Below, one piece after another: positions 1 through 8,930 of a stretch of 64,000 bases of DNA. How positions within the stretch are numbered: the first letter of the stretch is position 1; each line of letters begins with the position of its first letter. The stretch is from contig JAFECU010000290.1 of assembly GCA_018242005.1 (NCBI GenBank), positions 1 to 64,000 of the forward strand, given 5' to 3'. The DNA comes from Pseudomonadota bacterium. Lineage in GTDB: Bacteria > Pseudomonadota > Gammaproteobacteria > Burkholderiales > Burkholderiaceae_C. The translations under genes were made by a program, and so were the position numbers. The notes under the pieces were generated by a model. The model was not told the origin of the DNA and did no database searches. It saw only the letters and a program-made list of their open reading frames with translations.

Positions 1-633
1 CAGGGCCTGCACCAGCGCGGCGTTGCGGTAGGGCGTTTCGATGAAGAGCTGGCTTTGGCCTGTCTTGCGTGCCAGGGCTTCCAGTTCGCGAATCCGCGCG
101 GCGCGGGCCACCGCCTCGTGCGGCAGGTAGCCGACGAAGGCGAAGTTCTGGCCATTGAGGCCGCTGGCCGCCAGCGCCAGCAAGAGCGACACCGGGCCCA
201 CCAGCGGCACCACGCGCGCGCCCAGGTCGTGCGCGGCGCGCACCACCGAGCTGCCGGGGTCGGCCACGGCGGGCATGCCGGCCTCGCTGACCAGGCCCAT
301 GTCGTGCCCGGCCAGCAGCGGGGCGAGCAGGGCGCGGGCGTCAAAGCTCGCATGGCCCTTGCCGCCGTGGTCGCCCTTCTTGTGCACCTCGCGCGGCAGT
401 TCGGTGATCTGCTGCTCCTGCAGGGGCAGGGCCAGCGGGTGCAGGGCTGCAATGCGCTTGAGGTAGGCGCGGCAGCTCCTGGCGTTCTCGCAGATCCAGT
501 GGGTCAGCCCGGCCGCCTGGCGCAGCGTGCCTTCGGGCAGCACATGGGCCAGCGCGGTTTCACTGTCGCAGCCAAAGTCGAGCGGCGCGGGCACCAGGTA
601 CAGCGTGCCCTTGGGCGGCGTGCTCTCGCTCAT
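1..633 (-). CDS. RsmI-family SAM-dependent methyltransferase (partial)
   Basis: This is the N-terminal 211 residues of a tetrapyrrole-methylase-fold (SAM-dependent) methyltransferase; the rest lies beyond the left edge of the window. The reading begins MSESTPPKGTLYLVPAPLDF and contains SEAGMPAVADPGSSVV and VPLVGPVSLLLAL. These match the S-[DE]-A-G-x-P-x-x-x-D-P-G and G-P-[SA] motifs of the family that includes RsmI, the 16S rRNA C1402 ribose 2'-O-methyltransferase. It may be RsmI itself or the RsmI-like paralogue of Burkholderiales, which I cannot settle from the fragment. The start is chosen because its ATG overlaps the stop of the upstream maf gene (ATGA), implying translational coupling. 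Confidence 0.8.
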   Translation of the reverse strand, partial: MSESTPPKGTLYLVPAPLDFGCDSETALAHVLPEGTLRQAAGLTHWICENARSCRAYLKRIAALHPLALPLQEQQITELPREVHKKGDHGGKGHASFDARALLAPLLAGHDMGLVSEAGMPAVADPGSSVVRAAHDLGARVVPLVGPVSLLLALAASGLNGQNFAFVGYLPHEAVARAARIRELEALARKTGQSQLFIETPYRNAALVQAL

Positions 634-1229
634 GGCAGCACCAGGCCAGCGGCGCGCAGCATGCGCGCCGTGCGGATCAGGGGCAGGCCAATCAGCGCCG
701 TCGGGTCGTCGCTGTCGATGGCGTCGAGCAGCGCGATGCCCAGGCCCTCGCTCTTGGCGCTGCCGGCGCAGTCGTAGGGCTGCTCGGCCTGCAGGTAGCG
801 TTCGATCTCGGCATCCGACAGTGGGCGAAAGCGCACGCGCACCGGCGCGAGGTCCACCTGCTCGAACCCCGTGGCCTGGCAGACCACGGCCAGGGCGGTC
901 TGGAAGACCACGGTCTTGCCGCTCATCTGGCGCAGCTGGGCCGTGGCGCGCGCGTGGTTGCCGGGTTTGCCCAGCGGGGCGCCATCCAGGTCCGCGACCT
1001 GGTCCGAACCGATGACGACGGCCTCGGGGTGCAACGCCGCCACCGCATGCGCCTTGGCCAGGGCCAGGCGCTGCGCCAGTGCGCGCGGGCTCTCGCCGGG
1101 CTGCGGGGTTTCATCGACCGCGGGGGCTGCCACATCAAAGGGCAGGCCCAGCCGGGCCAGCAGTTCGCGCCGGTAGCGCGAGGTTGATCCCAATACCAGA
1201 GGGCGGGGCAGGGGGGAGGGTTCCAGCAT
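630..1229 (-). CDS. yceF: Maf-like nucleoside triphosphate pyrophosphatase, YceF subgroup
   Basis: This 199-residue protein is a Maf/HAM1-fold nucleotide pyrophosphatase. It hydrolyses a non-canonical or modified NTP to the monophosphate and pyrophosphate; the YceF subgroup prefers 7-methyl-GTP. The N-terminal substrate loop GSTSRYRRELL is at residues 14-24. GSDQVADLDG and the later YDCAGSAKSEG and DDPTALIGLPL segments are the usual Maf signatures. Length is normal. It is the first gene of a minus-strand pair, ends in a 4-base overlap with the RsmI-like gene, and is divergent from yceD with only 26 bases between the starts. The subgroup call rests on sequence flavour rather than a search. Confidence 0.88.
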   Translation of the reverse strand: MLEPSPLPRPLVLGSTSRYRRELLARLGLPFDVAAPAVDETPQPGESPRALAQRLALAKAHAVAALHPEAVVIGSDQVADLDGAPLGKPGNHARATAQLRQMSGKTVVFQTALAVVCQATGFEQVDLAPVRVRFRPLSDAEIERYLQAEQPYDCAGSAKSEGLGIALLDAIDSDDPTALIGLPLIRTARMLRAAGLVLP

Positions 1230-1255
1230 GCCCTGATTCTCTTACACTGCCCGCC

Positions 1256-1807
1256 ATGACCAAGGAACATTCCCCCGACCGGCTGGACGTCAAGGCCTTT
1301 GCACAGGCCGGCGCTCACCTGTCCGGTCATGACACGCTGCTCAAATACCAACGCCTGGCCGAGGAGGCCCAGGGCCTGCACCCCGACCTGCGCGTGGACT
1401 GGATGGCCGATGGGGAGCTGCGCACCACCCATGGCATGGATGACCAGGTCTGGCTGCGCCTGAAGGCCAGTGCAACGCTGCCCATGACCTGCCAGCGCTG
1501 CCTGCACACGGTGGACGTGCCGCTGGAGGTGGAGCGCGAATTCCGCTTCGTGGCCGATGAGGCCACGGCCGAGGCGCTGGACAGCGACAGCGAGGAGGAT
1601 CTGCTGGCCCTGAGCCGCGAGTTCAATCTGCGCGAGCTCATCGAGGACGAACTGCTGATGGTGCTGCCCGTGGTGCCGCGCCATGATGAATGCCCTACGG
1701 GCGTCAAGCTCGTGTCCAGCGATGCCGACTTCGAGGAGGCCAACGCCCAAAAAACAAATCCCTTTGCTGCCCTGGCGGGCTTGCGCAAGGACAAGCCGGG
1801 GGGCTGA
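1256..1807 (+). CDS. yceD: YceD (DUF177), 23S rRNA accumulation protein
   Basis: This 183-residue DUF177 protein is the usual partner of rpmF and is linked to 23S rRNA accumulation and large-subunit assembly. The family core LPMTCQRCLHTVDVPLEV around residues 76-93 has the paired cysteines typical of YceD. An acidic stretch rich in Asp/Glu (EEDLLAL, LRELIEDELL) follows, and later HDECPTG holds another conserved Cys. The open frame extends further upstream, but the ATG at 1256 is taken because it gives the normal family length and leaves room for the divergent yceF gene. rpmF follows after 137 bases that carry their own promoter. Confidence 0.88.
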   Translation: MTKEHSPDRLDVKAFAQAGAHLSGHDTLLKYQRLAEEAQGLHPDLRVDWMADGELRTTHGMDDQVWLRLKASATLPMTCQRCLHTVDVPLEVEREFRFVADEATAEALDSDSEEDLLALSREFNLRELIEDELLMVLPVVPRHDECPTGVKLVSSDADFEEANAQKTNPFAALAGLRKDKPGG

Positions 1808-1853
1808 CCATCCACGTGCACGCGGCGCAAGCCGGGTGCAAAAGCATTTGTCA

Positions 1854-1859
1854 TATAAT
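1854..1859 (+). promoter_or_regulatory. Candidate sigma-70 -10 box for rpmF
   Basis: A perfect TATAAT lies 86 bases before the rpmF start, in a locally AT-richer stretch. No good -35 box is seen at 16-18 bases upstream, so the promoter rests on the -10 element alone. It would drive rpmF and possibly the plsX-fab genes independently of yceD. Confidence 0.45.
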
Positions 1860-1870
1860 GGCAGGCTTCG

Positions 1871-1913
1871 CGCGAAACCCCCTCGTGTCTTTTTTGGGCT
1901 GATCGCGTTTTTT
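1871..1913 (+). terminator. Candidate leader attenuator hairpin before rpmF
   Basis: CGCGA at 1871-1875 pairs with TCGCG at 1903-1907, with an inner CCC/GGG pairing, and six T residues follow at 1908-1913. It lies downstream of the TATAAT and upstream of the rpmF ribosome binding site. If real it would attenuate rpmF transcription. The stem is short and the loop long, so this is tentative. Confidence 0.35.
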
Positions 1914-1944
1914 ACCAACCCCTTCAAGACCCTAGGAGCCGATC

Positions 1945-2127
1945 ATGGCTGTTCAGCAAAACAAGAAATCCCCCTCCAAGCGCGGCATGCACCGTTCGCA
2001 CAACGCCCTGACGACGCCCGGTACCGCCGTGGAGCCCACCACTGGCGAAGTCCACCTGCGTCACCACATCAGCCCCAACGGCTTCTACCGCGGCCGCCAG
2101 GTGCTGAAGAACAAGTCCGAAGCCTGA
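1945..2127 (+). CDS. rpmF: 50S ribosomal protein L32
   Basis: This 60-residue basic protein is bL32. It begins [20 protein letters not shown] and carries the conserved R-H-H-I-S-P-[NK]-G-[FY]-Y-R-G-R block near its C-terminus. It lacks the zinc-binding cysteines found in some L32 forms, as is usual in proteobacteria. A clear ribosome binding site (taggagcc) precedes the ATG. It sits between yceD and plsX, the conserved order at the head of the bacterial fatty-acid cluster. Confidence 0.97.
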   Translation: MAVQQNKKSPSKRGMHRSHNALTTPGTAVEPTTGEVHLRHHISPNGFYRGRQVLKNKSEA

Positions 2128-2139
2128 TTCAGGCCGCCC

Positions 2140-2190
2140 AACAATGGGCCCGTTGCTACACATGGGGTAGCGCGGGCCTTTGTTGTTTTG
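2140..2190 (+). terminator. Imperfect hairpin after rpmF
   Basis: An AACAA-GGGCCCG arm (2140-2152, one bulged T) pairs with CGGGCC-TTTGTT (2173-2184), followed by GTTTT. It could be a partial terminator or a processing hairpin that sets the rpmF to plsX ratio. The T tract is weak. Confidence 0.4.
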
Positions 2191-2237
2191 GCGTGCTGAA
2201 ATGACAATCACCTCTCTGACGGACCGACTATCTGCCG

Positions 2238-3269
2238 ATGATCACACTGGCTGTTGACTGCATGGGGGGCGACCATGGCCCCGGTGTCACGCTTCCCGCG
2301 TGCCGCCAGTTTCTTGAGCATCACCCCGAAGCACGCCTGCTATTGGTGGGGCAGCCCGCCAGTCTGCAGGGGTTCACGCATGAGCGCGCCGCGATGGTGG
2401 CGGCCTCCGAGGTCGTCACCATGGACGACCCGGTGGAGGTGGCGTTGCGGCGCAAGAAGGACTCGTCCATGCGCCTGGCCATCCAGCAGGTCAAGGACGG
2501 TGCGGCGCAGGCGGCCGTGTCGGCCGGCAACACCGGCGCGCTGATGGCCATCGCGCGCTACCTGCTCAAGACGCTCGACGGCATTGACCGCCCCGCGATC
2601 GCCTTCGGCCTTCCCAATGCCAGGGGGACCGACACCACCATGCTGGACCTGGGGGCCAACGTGGACTGTACGGCCGAACATTTGCTGCAGTTTGCCGTGA
2701 TGGGCTCGGCCCTGGTGTCGGCGCTCAAGAACCAGGACACGCCCAGCGTGGGCCTGCTCAACATCGGCGAAGAGCTCATAAAGGGCAGCGAAGTCATCAA
2801 ACAGGCGGGGGAATTGCTGCGTTCTGCCGCCAACTCCGGCGACCTGAATTTTTTCGGCAATGTTGAGGGCAACGACATCTTCAAGGGCACGGTGGATATC
2901 GTGGTCTGCGATGGTTTCGTGGGCAACGTGACGCTCAAGGCCAGCGAGGGGGTGGCGGCGATGATCGTCGGCGGGCTCAAGCAGGAGTTTTCGCGCAATA
3001 TCCTGACCAAGCTGGCGGCCGTCATTGCCTATCCGGTGCTGTCTGCGCTGATGCGCCGCATGGATCACCGGCGTTACAACGGCGCCGCACTGCTCGGCCT
3101 GCGCGGCCTGGTATTCAAGAGCCATGGCTCGGCCGACGCGCTGGCCTTCGAGCAGGCCCTGAACCGGGCGTATGATGCGGCCCGCAACAACCTGCTCGAC
3201 CGCGTCCGGGCGCGGGTTGCGCATGCAGCGCCCCTTTTGGCCGCCGCAGGCACCCAGTCCGCACCCTGA
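2238..3269 (+). CDS. plsX: Phosphate acyltransferase PlsX
   Basis: This 343-residue enzyme converts acyl-ACP and phosphate to acyl-phosphate, the acyl donor for the PlsY route to phosphatidic acid, on the inner face of the membrane. It opens with the family signature [31 protein letters not shown] near residue 95 and DLGANVDC near residue 140 are other hallmarks, as is the [16 protein letters not shown] segment. Length is normal. It lies between rpmF and fabH, the standard arrangement that ties phospholipid synthesis to fatty-acid initiation. Confidence 0.96.
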   Translation: MITLAVDCMGGDHGPGVTLPACRQFLEHHPEARLLLVGQPASLQGFTHERAAMVAASEVVTMDDPVEVALRRKKDSSMRLAIQQVKDGAAQAAVSAGNTGALMAIARYLLKTLDGIDRPAIAFGLPNARGTDTTMLDLGANVDCTAEHLLQFAVMGSALVSALKNQDTPSVGLLNIGEELIKGSEVIKQAGELLRSAANSGDLNFFGNVEGNDIFKGTVDIVVCDGFVGNVTLKASEGVAAMIVGGLKQEFSRNILTKLAAVIAYPVLSALMRRMDHRRYNGAALLGLRGLVFKSHGSADALAFEQALNRAYDAARNNLLDRVRARVAHAAPLLAAAGTQSAP

Positions 3270-3300
3270 CCGGCCGTGGCCCTTCCAGGTCCTTCAATTA

Positions 3301-4281
3301 ATGAGACGCTATTCCCGCATTTCCGGCACTGGCAGCTACCTGCCGCCGCGCCTTGTGACCAATGATGATCTGGTGGCCCAGCTGGCAGAGCAGGGCATCG
3401 AGACCTCCGATGACTGGATCGTGGAGCGCACCGGCATCAGGGCGCGCCACTTTGCCGAGCGCGATGTGACCGCCAGCGACCTGGCGCTGGAGGCTTCGCG
3501 CCGCGCGCTGGAGGCGGCCGGCCGCCAGGCGCAGGACATCGACCTGATCATCGTCGCCACGTCCACGCCGGACATGGTCTTCCCCTCCACCGCCGCCATC
3601 CTGCAGCACAAGCTGGGCATCACCAACGGCTGCCCCGTGTTCGACGTGCAGGCCGTCTGCAGCGGCTTCGTCTATGCGCTGACGGTGGCCGACTCCATGA
3701 TCCAGTCCGGCGCCGCCCATCGGGTTTTGGTGGTGGGCTCCGAGGTCTTCAGCCGCATCCTGGACTTCCAGGATCGCACCACCTGCGTGCTGTTCGGCGA
3801 CGGCGCCGGCGCCGTGGTGCTGGAGGCCTCCGACCAGCCGGGCATTCTGGCCAGCGCGCTGCATGCCGACGGCAGCCATGTGGGCATTCTGTGCGTGCCG
3901 GGCAATGTCTATGGCGGGCAGATCCTGGGCGACCCCCTGCTCAAGATGGATGGCCAGGCCGTCTTCAAACTGGCCGTGGGCGTGCTCGAAAAGGCCGCCC
4001 GCGCCACGCTGGAAAAGGCCGGGCTCACTGAGGGCGACATCGACTGGCTGATTCCGCACCAGGCCAACATCCGCATCATGCAGAGCACGGCGCGCCGGCT
4101 CAAGCTGTCCATGGACAAGGTGGTGGTCACGGTGGATCAGCACGGCAACACCTCGGCGGCGTCGATTCCGTTGGCCCTGGACCATGCCGTGCGCGCCGGC
4201 CAGGTGCGGCCCGGCCAGACCGTCATGCTCGAAGGCGTGGGCGGCGGTTTCACCTGGGGTGCTGTACTCCTGAAAATGTAG
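3301..4281 (+). CDS. fabH: Beta-ketoacyl-ACP synthase III
   Basis: This 326-residue thiolase-fold condensing enzyme starts each fatty-acid chain by joining acetyl-CoA and malonyl-ACP. The catalytic triad is visible: Cys120 in [11 protein letters not shown], His in PHQANIRIM (about residue 257) and Asn in [11 protein letters not shown] (about 287). The glycine-rich VGGGFTWGA lies at the C-terminus. The start at 3301 gives the family N-terminus [14 protein letters not shown]; an upstream extension of the frame would overlap the end of plsX. The stop codon TAG and the bases after it belong to a dispersed 50-base repeat, so the extreme C-terminus (LLKM) is set by that element. Confidence 0.96.
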   Translation: MRRYSRISGTGSYLPPRLVTNDDLVAQLAEQGIETSDDWIVERTGIRARHFAERDVTASDLALEASRRALEAAGRQAQDIDLIIVATSTPDMVFPSTAAILQHKLGITNGCPVFDVQAVCSGFVYALTVADSMIQSGAAHRVLVVGSEVFSRILDFQDRTTCVLFGDGAGAVVLEASDQPGILASALHADGSHVGILCVPGNVYGGQILGDPLLKMDGQAVFKLAVGVLEKAARATLEKAGLTEGDIDWLIPHQANIRIMQSTARRLKLSMDKVVVTVDQHGNTSAASIPLALDHAVRAGQVRPGQTVMLEGVGGGFTWGAVLLKM

Positions 4282-4322
4282 CTGCTGGCGCTTGCCTGGT
4301 GGGCGCTAATAGTGGATTTTTA
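4272..4322 (+). repeat. Dispersed 50-base element, copy 1 (fabH end / fabD spacer)
   Basis: The sequence reads GTAGCTGCTGGCGCTTG, a spacer, then GGGCGCTAATAGTGGATTTT. It fits the family pattern described in the findings (left end ATAGCTG, two GCGC arms, right end GGCCATTTT-like). The copy supplies the TAG stop of fabH and most of the fabH-fabD spacer. Confidence 0.6.
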
Positions 4323-4338
4323 CTAGATATTCTTGACC

Positions 4339-5292
4339 ATGTCGAAAACGTTTGCTTTTGTCTTCCCGGGCCACGGCTCCCAGTCCGTGGGCATGCTGGA
4401 CGCCTGGGGCGGGCACCCCGTCGTGGCCGCGACGCTGCGCGAAGCCTCCGACGCCCTGGGCGAGGACGTGGGTGCGCTGATCCACGCCGGGCCCAAGGAG
4501 GCCCTGGCCCTGACCACCAACACCCAGCCCGTGATGCTGGTCGCCGGCGTGGCCGCCTGGCGTGTGTGGCGTGCCGAGGGCGGCGCACTGCCGGCGTGCG
4601 TGGCCGGGCATTCGCTCGGTGAGTATTCCGCCCTGGTGGCGTCGGGCGTGCTGACGCTGGCACAGGCCGCGCCCCTGGTGCGCCTGCGCGCCGCCGCCAT
4701 GCAGGAGGCCGTGCCCGTGGGCGTGGGCGCCATGGCAGCCATCCTGGGGCTGGACGCCTCCAAGGTCATCGCCGGCTGCGCCGAGGCCACGGCGAGCTTT
4801 GGCGCCGGAGCCACCGACGTGGTCGAGGCCGTGAATTTCAACGACCCGGTTCAGACCGTCATCGCCGGCACCAAGGCCGGCGTGGAAAAGGCCTGCGAGG
4901 TCCTCAAGGCGGCCGGTGCCAAGCGCGCGCTGCCGCTGCCCGTGTCGGCGCCGTTCCACTCCAGCCTGATGAAGCCCGCGGCCGAGAAGCTGCGCGCGGC
5001 ATTGGCGCAGACCACGTTGGCCGCGCCGCAGATTCCGGTGCTCAACAACGTGGATGTGGCCGTGCAGCAGGATGCCGACGCCATCCGCGACGCCCTGTAC
5101 CGCCAGGCCTTCGGCCCCGTGCGCTGGGTGGAATGCGTGCAGGCCCTCAAGGCCCGCGGCGTCACTCACGTGATCGAATGCGGCCCCGGCAAGGTGCTGG
5201 CCGGCATGACCAAGCGCATAGACGCCGAGCTGATGGGCGCCTCTGTGTACGACCCGGCCACGCTGGCCGAAACCAAGGAGCTGCTGGCATGA
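4339..5292 (+). CDS. fabD: Malonyl CoA-ACP transacylase
   Basis: This 317-residue enzyme moves malonyl groups from CoA to ACP for chain elongation. FVFPGHGSQSVGML at the N-terminus forms the first oxyanion loop. The nucleophile Ser92 lies in GHSLGEYSA, and the catalytic His lies in PVSAPFHSSLM (about residue 201). ATG at 4339 is preferred over an in-frame TTG two codons earlier. The stop overlaps the fabG start by four bases (ATGA), so the two are probably coupled. Confidence 0.96.
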   Translation: MSKTFAFVFPGHGSQSVGMLDAWGGHPVVAATLREASDALGEDVGALIHAGPKEALALTTNTQPVMLVAGVAAWRVWRAEGGALPACVAGHSLGEYSALVASGVLTLAQAAPLVRLRAAAMQEAVPVGVGAMAAILGLDASKVIAGCAEATASFGAGATDVVEAVNFNDPVQTVIAGTKAGVEKACEVLKAAGAKRALPLPVSAPFHSSLMKPAAEKLRAALAQTTLAAPQIPVLNNVDVAVQQDADAIRDALYRQAFGPVRWVECVQALKARGVTHVIECGPGKVLAGMTKRIDAELMGASVYDPATLAETKELLA

Positions 5293-6026
5293 GCGAGACC
5301 ACTCCCCAGATTGCGCTGGTCACCGGCGCCACGCGCGGCATTGGTGCCGCCATTGCCGCCGAGCTGGCCGCGCGCGGCCTGCGCGTGATCGGCACGGCCA
5401 CCAGTGACGAGGGCGCAGCGCGCATCAGCGAGGCCCTGGCGACCCATGGCGGCAAGGGCGTCAAGCTCAACGTGACCGACGGCGCCGCCGTGGACGCGCT
5501 GGTCGACGCCATCGTGAAGGAATATGGCGGCCTGCATGTGCTGGTGAACAACGCCGGCATCACGCGCGACCAGCTTGCCATGCGCATGAAGGACGACGAC
5601 TGGGACGCCGTGCTCGACACCAACCTGAAGGCCGTGTTCCGAGTCAGTCGCGCCGCCATCCGTCCCATGATGAAGCAGCGCTTTGGCCGCATCATCAGCA
5701 TCACCAGCGTGGTTGGCGCCTCGGGCAACCCGGGCCAGGCCAATTACGCGGCGGCCAAGGCCGGCGTGGCCGGCATGACGCGGGCGCTGGCGCGCGAGCT
5801 CGGCAGCCGCGGCATCACCGTGAACTGCGTGGCGCCGGGCTTCATCGCCACCGACATGACGGCAGACCTGGCCGACGAGCAGAAGAAGGCGCTCAAGTCG
5901 CAGATCGCCATGGGCGACCTGGGCCAGCCCAGCGACATCGCCCATGCCGTCGCCTATCTGGCCTCTGCGGGAGCCGGCTATGTGACGGGGCAGGAGTTGC
6001 ACGTCAATGGCGGCATGTACATGTAA
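5289..6026 (+). CDS. fabG: 3-oxoacyl-ACP reductase
   Basis: This 245-residue classical short-chain dehydrogenase performs the NADPH-dependent reduction of 3-oxoacyl-ACP in each elongation cycle. The cofactor loop TGATRGIG is at residues 14-21 and NNAG near residue 87. The catalytic Ser-Tyr-Lys set is present as SITSVVG, then the Y and K of NYAAAKAG. VAPGFIATDM and HVNGGMYM complete the family pattern. It begins inside the fabD stop codon. Confidence 0.96.
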   Translation: MSETTPQIALVTGATRGIGAAIAAELAARGLRVIGTATSDEGAARISEALATHGGKGVKLNVTDGAAVDALVDAIVKEYGGLHVLVNNAGITRDQLAMRMKDDDWDAVLDTNLKAVFRVSRAAIRPMMKQRFGRIISITSVVGASGNPGQANYAAAKAGVAGMTRALARELGSRGITVNCVAPGFIATDMTADLADEQKKALKSQIAMGDLGQPSDIAHAVAYLASAGAGYVTGQELHVNGGMYM

Positions 6027-6090
6027 TTGAAGCAAATTAACGCCGGATTTTCCGTGCGGCGGGCTGCTAGGGAACTTTGCCCGAAGCGGC

Positions 6091-6369
<279 letters not shown>

Positions 6370-6377
6370 GTCGCGCG

Positions 6378-6396
6378 GCCCCGTTAGTACCGGGGC
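6378..6396 (+). other. Strong hairpin in the acpP-fabF spacer
   Basis: GCCCCG at 6378-6383 pairs perfectly with CGGGGC at 6391-6396 around a 7-base loop. There is no T tract, so it is more likely a transcript-stability or partial read-through element than a full terminator. It would help keep acpP mRNA in excess over fabF. Confidence 0.4.
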
Positions 6397-6429
6397 GCCG
6401 CGGCACCCGATCAGCAAAAGGTTTAACGC

Positions 6430-7674
6430 ATGAGCCGTCGTCGCGTTGTCGTGACCGGCCTGGGTTGCGTCAGCCCCGTGGGTAACACGGTGCAGGACGC
6501 CTGGGCCAATATCCTCGCCGGAAAATCCGGCATCGACCTCATCACCAAGTTCGACACTTCGAACTTCGCCTGCAAGATCGCGGGAGAGGTCAAGGGTTTT
6601 GACCTGGAGTCCTACATGAGCGCCAAGGATGGGCGCACCATGGACAGTTTCATCCACTACGGCATAGCCGCGGCCCAGGAGGCGGTGCGCGATGCGGGCC
6701 TGCCCACCGGCGAGGCACTGGATGACGATCTGGCCACCCGCATTGGCTGCATCATCGGCTCCGGCATCGGCGGCCTGCCGCTGATCGAAAACACCCACAC
6801 CGAACTCGTCAACCGCGGCCCGCGCCGCATTACGCCGTTCTTCGTTCCGGCGTCCATCATCAACATGGTGGCGGGCCATGTGTCGATGCGTTTCGGGTTC
6901 AAGGGACCCAATCTTTCCGTGGTGACGGCCTGCACCACCGGCCTGCACTGTATTGGCGAAGCCGCGCGCAAGATCGAGTACGGCGATGCCGACGTGATCG
7001 TTGCCGGCGGCGCCGAGGCCACCGTTTCCCCGCTCGGCGTGGGCGGCTTTGCCGCCATGCGCGCCCTGTCCACGCGCAACGACGACCCGGCGACGGCCTC
7101 GCGTCCCTGGGACAAGGATCGCGACGGCTTCGTGCTGGGCGAGGGCGCCGGCGTTCTGGTGCTCGAAGAGTACGAGCACGCCAAGGCACGCGGCGCACGC
7201 ATCTATGCCGAGGTCACAGGCTATGGCATGAGCGCCGACGCCGGCCACATGACGGCCCCCAACATGGACGGCCCGCGCCGCGCCATGCTGGCCGCTCTGC
7301 GCAATGCGGGCGTGAACGCCGACCAGGTCGATTACCTCAATGCCCACGGCACCTCCACGCCGCTGGGTGACCTGAACGAAACCAACGCCATCAAGGCCGC
7401 CCTGGGCGACCATGCGAAGAAGATGGTGGTGAGCTCGACCAAGTCCATGACCGGCCACCTGCTCGGCGGTGCGGGCGGCATAGAGAGTGTGTTCACCGTG
7501 CTGGCGCTGCACCAGCAGAAGGTGCCGCCCACCATCAATATCTTCGAGCAGGACCCGGAGTGCGACCTGGATTACTGCGCCAACACCGCGCGCGACATGA
7601 AGATCGACGTCGCCGTCAAGAACAACTTCGGCTTTGGCGGAACCAACGGCACATTGGTGTTCCAGCGCGTCTGA
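6430..7674 (+). CDS. fabF: Beta-ketoacyl-ACP synthase II
   Basis: This 414-residue elongating condensing enzyme extends acyl-ACP with malonyl-ACP. The N-terminus [16 protein letters not shown] is typical. The active-site Cys lies in [12 protein letters not shown] (about residue 166). The two histidines lie in [11 protein letters not shown] (about 306) and [13 protein letters not shown] (about 343), and [10 protein letters not shown] closes the protein. It is the last gene of the fab cluster here. Confidence 0.97.
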   Translation: MSRRRVVVTGLGCVSPVGNTVQDAWANILAGKSGIDLITKFDTSNFACKIAGEVKGFDLESYMSAKDGRTMDSFIHYGIAAAQEAVRDAGLPTGEALDDDLATRIGCIIGSGIGGLPLIENTHTELVNRGPRRITPFFVPASIINMVAGHVSMRFGFKGPNLSVVTACTTGLHCIGEAARKIEYGDADVIVAGGAEATVSPLGVGGFAAMRALSTRNDDPATASRPWDKDRDGFVLGEGAGVLVLEEYEHAKARGARIYAEVTGYGMSADAGHMTAPNMDGPRRAMLAALRNAGVNADQVDYLNAHGTSTPLGDLNETNAIKAALGDHAKKMVVSSTKSMTGHLLGGAGGIESVFTVLALHQQKVPPTINIFEQDPECDLDYCANTARDMKIDVAVKNNFGFGGTNGTLVFQRV

Positions 7675-7737
7675 GGCGCTGACCGCTTGCGTCCCGCAAG
7701 GCTTGATGCCGTCTCGCGGGTAGCTGGGATGGCCCGC

Positions 7738-8259
7738 ATGCACGCGCCCTTCCATGCCCCGGCCGTGCGCTACCCCTGTGGTCGATCTGCGCTGTCGGCT
7801 TGGGCGCTGGCCGCGGTGGCAGGCTGCGGCCTGGCCTGCACGCTCGCCTGGCTGATGGTGGGTACTGCAAATGGGTTTGCGGGAGTGAAGGCCATCGTTG
7901 GCCTGGGCCTCTGGCTGCTGTGTGCCGCCTCGGCCTGGCGTGGTTGGCGCGCCCTGGAGGGCGGACATCTGGCCTGGGATGGTGGCCAGTGGTGGCTGGA
8001 TGAGGGAGCGGCAGGGGAGAGTCCCATACGGGCCGCGCCACGCGTTCATCTGGACCTGCAATCGCAGCTGCTGCTGTCCGCACAAACCCTGCAGGGACGG
8101 CCGTTGTGGTTCTGGCTCGAACGGCGCAGCGACCCCCTGCAATGGGCCGCTCTGCGTCGTGCGGTATATTCGCCGGCCCATGACAATGCGCCAGCGCCGG
8201 TAGCAGCCACCGACGCGGCGACCTCCGAGCCCGAAGGCGCAGCAAGCCCCAAGACATGA
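7738..8259 (+). CDS. Small membrane protein of unknown function
   Basis: This predicted protein of 173 residues lies between fabF and rpoE. I do not recognise a named family. Two hydrophobic segments at about residues 20-38 (LSAWALAAVAGCGLACTLAW) and 46-62 look like membrane spans. A soluble tail with repeated Trp residues (WDGGQWWLDEG) follows. The C-terminal 20 residues are Ala/Pro-rich and low in complexity. The start at 7738 is picked for the upstream GGGA; ATG 7729 is an alternative. The stop overlaps the rpoE start (ATGA), which suggests co-translation with the sigma factor. Whether it acts in sigma-E signalling is unknown. Confidence 0.6.
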   Translation: MHAPFHAPAVRYPCGRSALSAWALAAVAGCGLACTLAWLMVGTANGFAGVKAIVGLGLWLLCAASAWRGWRALEGGHLAWDGGQWWLDEGAAGESPIRAAPRVHLDLQSQLLLSAQTLQGRPLWFWLERRSDPLQWAALRRAVYSPAHDNAPAPVAATDAATSEPEGAASPKT

Positions 8260-8891
8260 CAGCACCCCCGCCCGCGCCTGCCGATTTCGCCGACAGCGAC
8301 CTGCGACTGGTCGAGCGTACGGTCGCCGGCGATCAGCGGGCCTATGAACTGCTGGTCATCAAATACCAGCGCCGCATCGAGCGCCTGGTGGGGCGCATGG
8401 TGCGCGACGTGGACCTGATACCCGACATCACGCAGGAGACCTTTCTGCGGGCCTATCGCGCGCTGCACCAGTTCCGTGGCGAGGCCCAGTTCTACACCTG
8501 GCTGTACCGCATCGCCGTGAACACCGCCAAGAAGGCGCTGGTGGATATCAAGCGCGACCCGGTGATCTCCGAGAGCAGCCTGCGTTCAAACGGCGATGAC
8601 GAAGATGAAACTTCCCTGCTGGACCGCGAACTAACCAGCGACGAGACCCCTGAAACCGTGCTCGCCGCCCAGGAGGTGGCCGCGGCAGTGAATGCCGCCA
8701 TGGAGGCCTTGCCCGAGGATTTGCGCCAGGCCGTGACGCTCAGGGAGATTGATGGTTTGAGTTATGAGGAAATTTCCGTGGCCATGTCATGCCCGATAGG
8801 AACCGTGAGGTCGCGGATTTTCCGGGCCCGCGAGGCCATATCGGCGAAGGTCAAGCCGCTGCTTGAGAACCAATCGGGCAAGCGGTGGTAG
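8256..8891 (+). CDS. rpoE: RNA polymerase sigma-E factor
   Basis: This 211-residue ECF sigma factor controls envelope stress. Region 2 includes YELLVIKYQRRIERLVGRMV and PDITQETFLRAYRAL. Region 4 includes LPEDLRQAVTLREIDGLSYEEI with the helix-turn-helix PIGTVRSRIFRAREAI near the C-terminus. The N-terminus has a Pro/Ala-rich extension of about 10 residues. It is followed directly by its anti-sigma factor rseA, by rseB and by a MucD protease. Release of RpoE would need the site-2 protease RseP, which is encoded separately at 43589. Confidence 0.95.
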   Translation: MTAPPPAPADFADSDLRLVERTVAGDQRAYELLVIKYQRRIERLVGRMVRDVDLIPDITQETFLRAYRALHQFRGEAQFYTWLYRIAVNTAKKALVDIKRDPVISESSLRSNGDDEDETSLLDRELTSDETPETVLAAQEVAAAVNAAMEALPEDLRQAVTLREIDGLSYEEISVAMSCPIGTVRSRIFRAREAISAKVKPLLENQSGKRW

Positions 8892-8930
8892 CAACAAGGT
8901 CAAAAATAGCGCGCTATGGCAGGTGACTCC

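Noticed and set aside
6071-6077. GGAACTT before acpP, identical to the sigma-E -35 box
   Set aside because: No sigma-E-like -10 (TCTGA or TCAAA type) is found at 15-17 bases; the nearby TAGAAT fits a sigma-70 -10 better.
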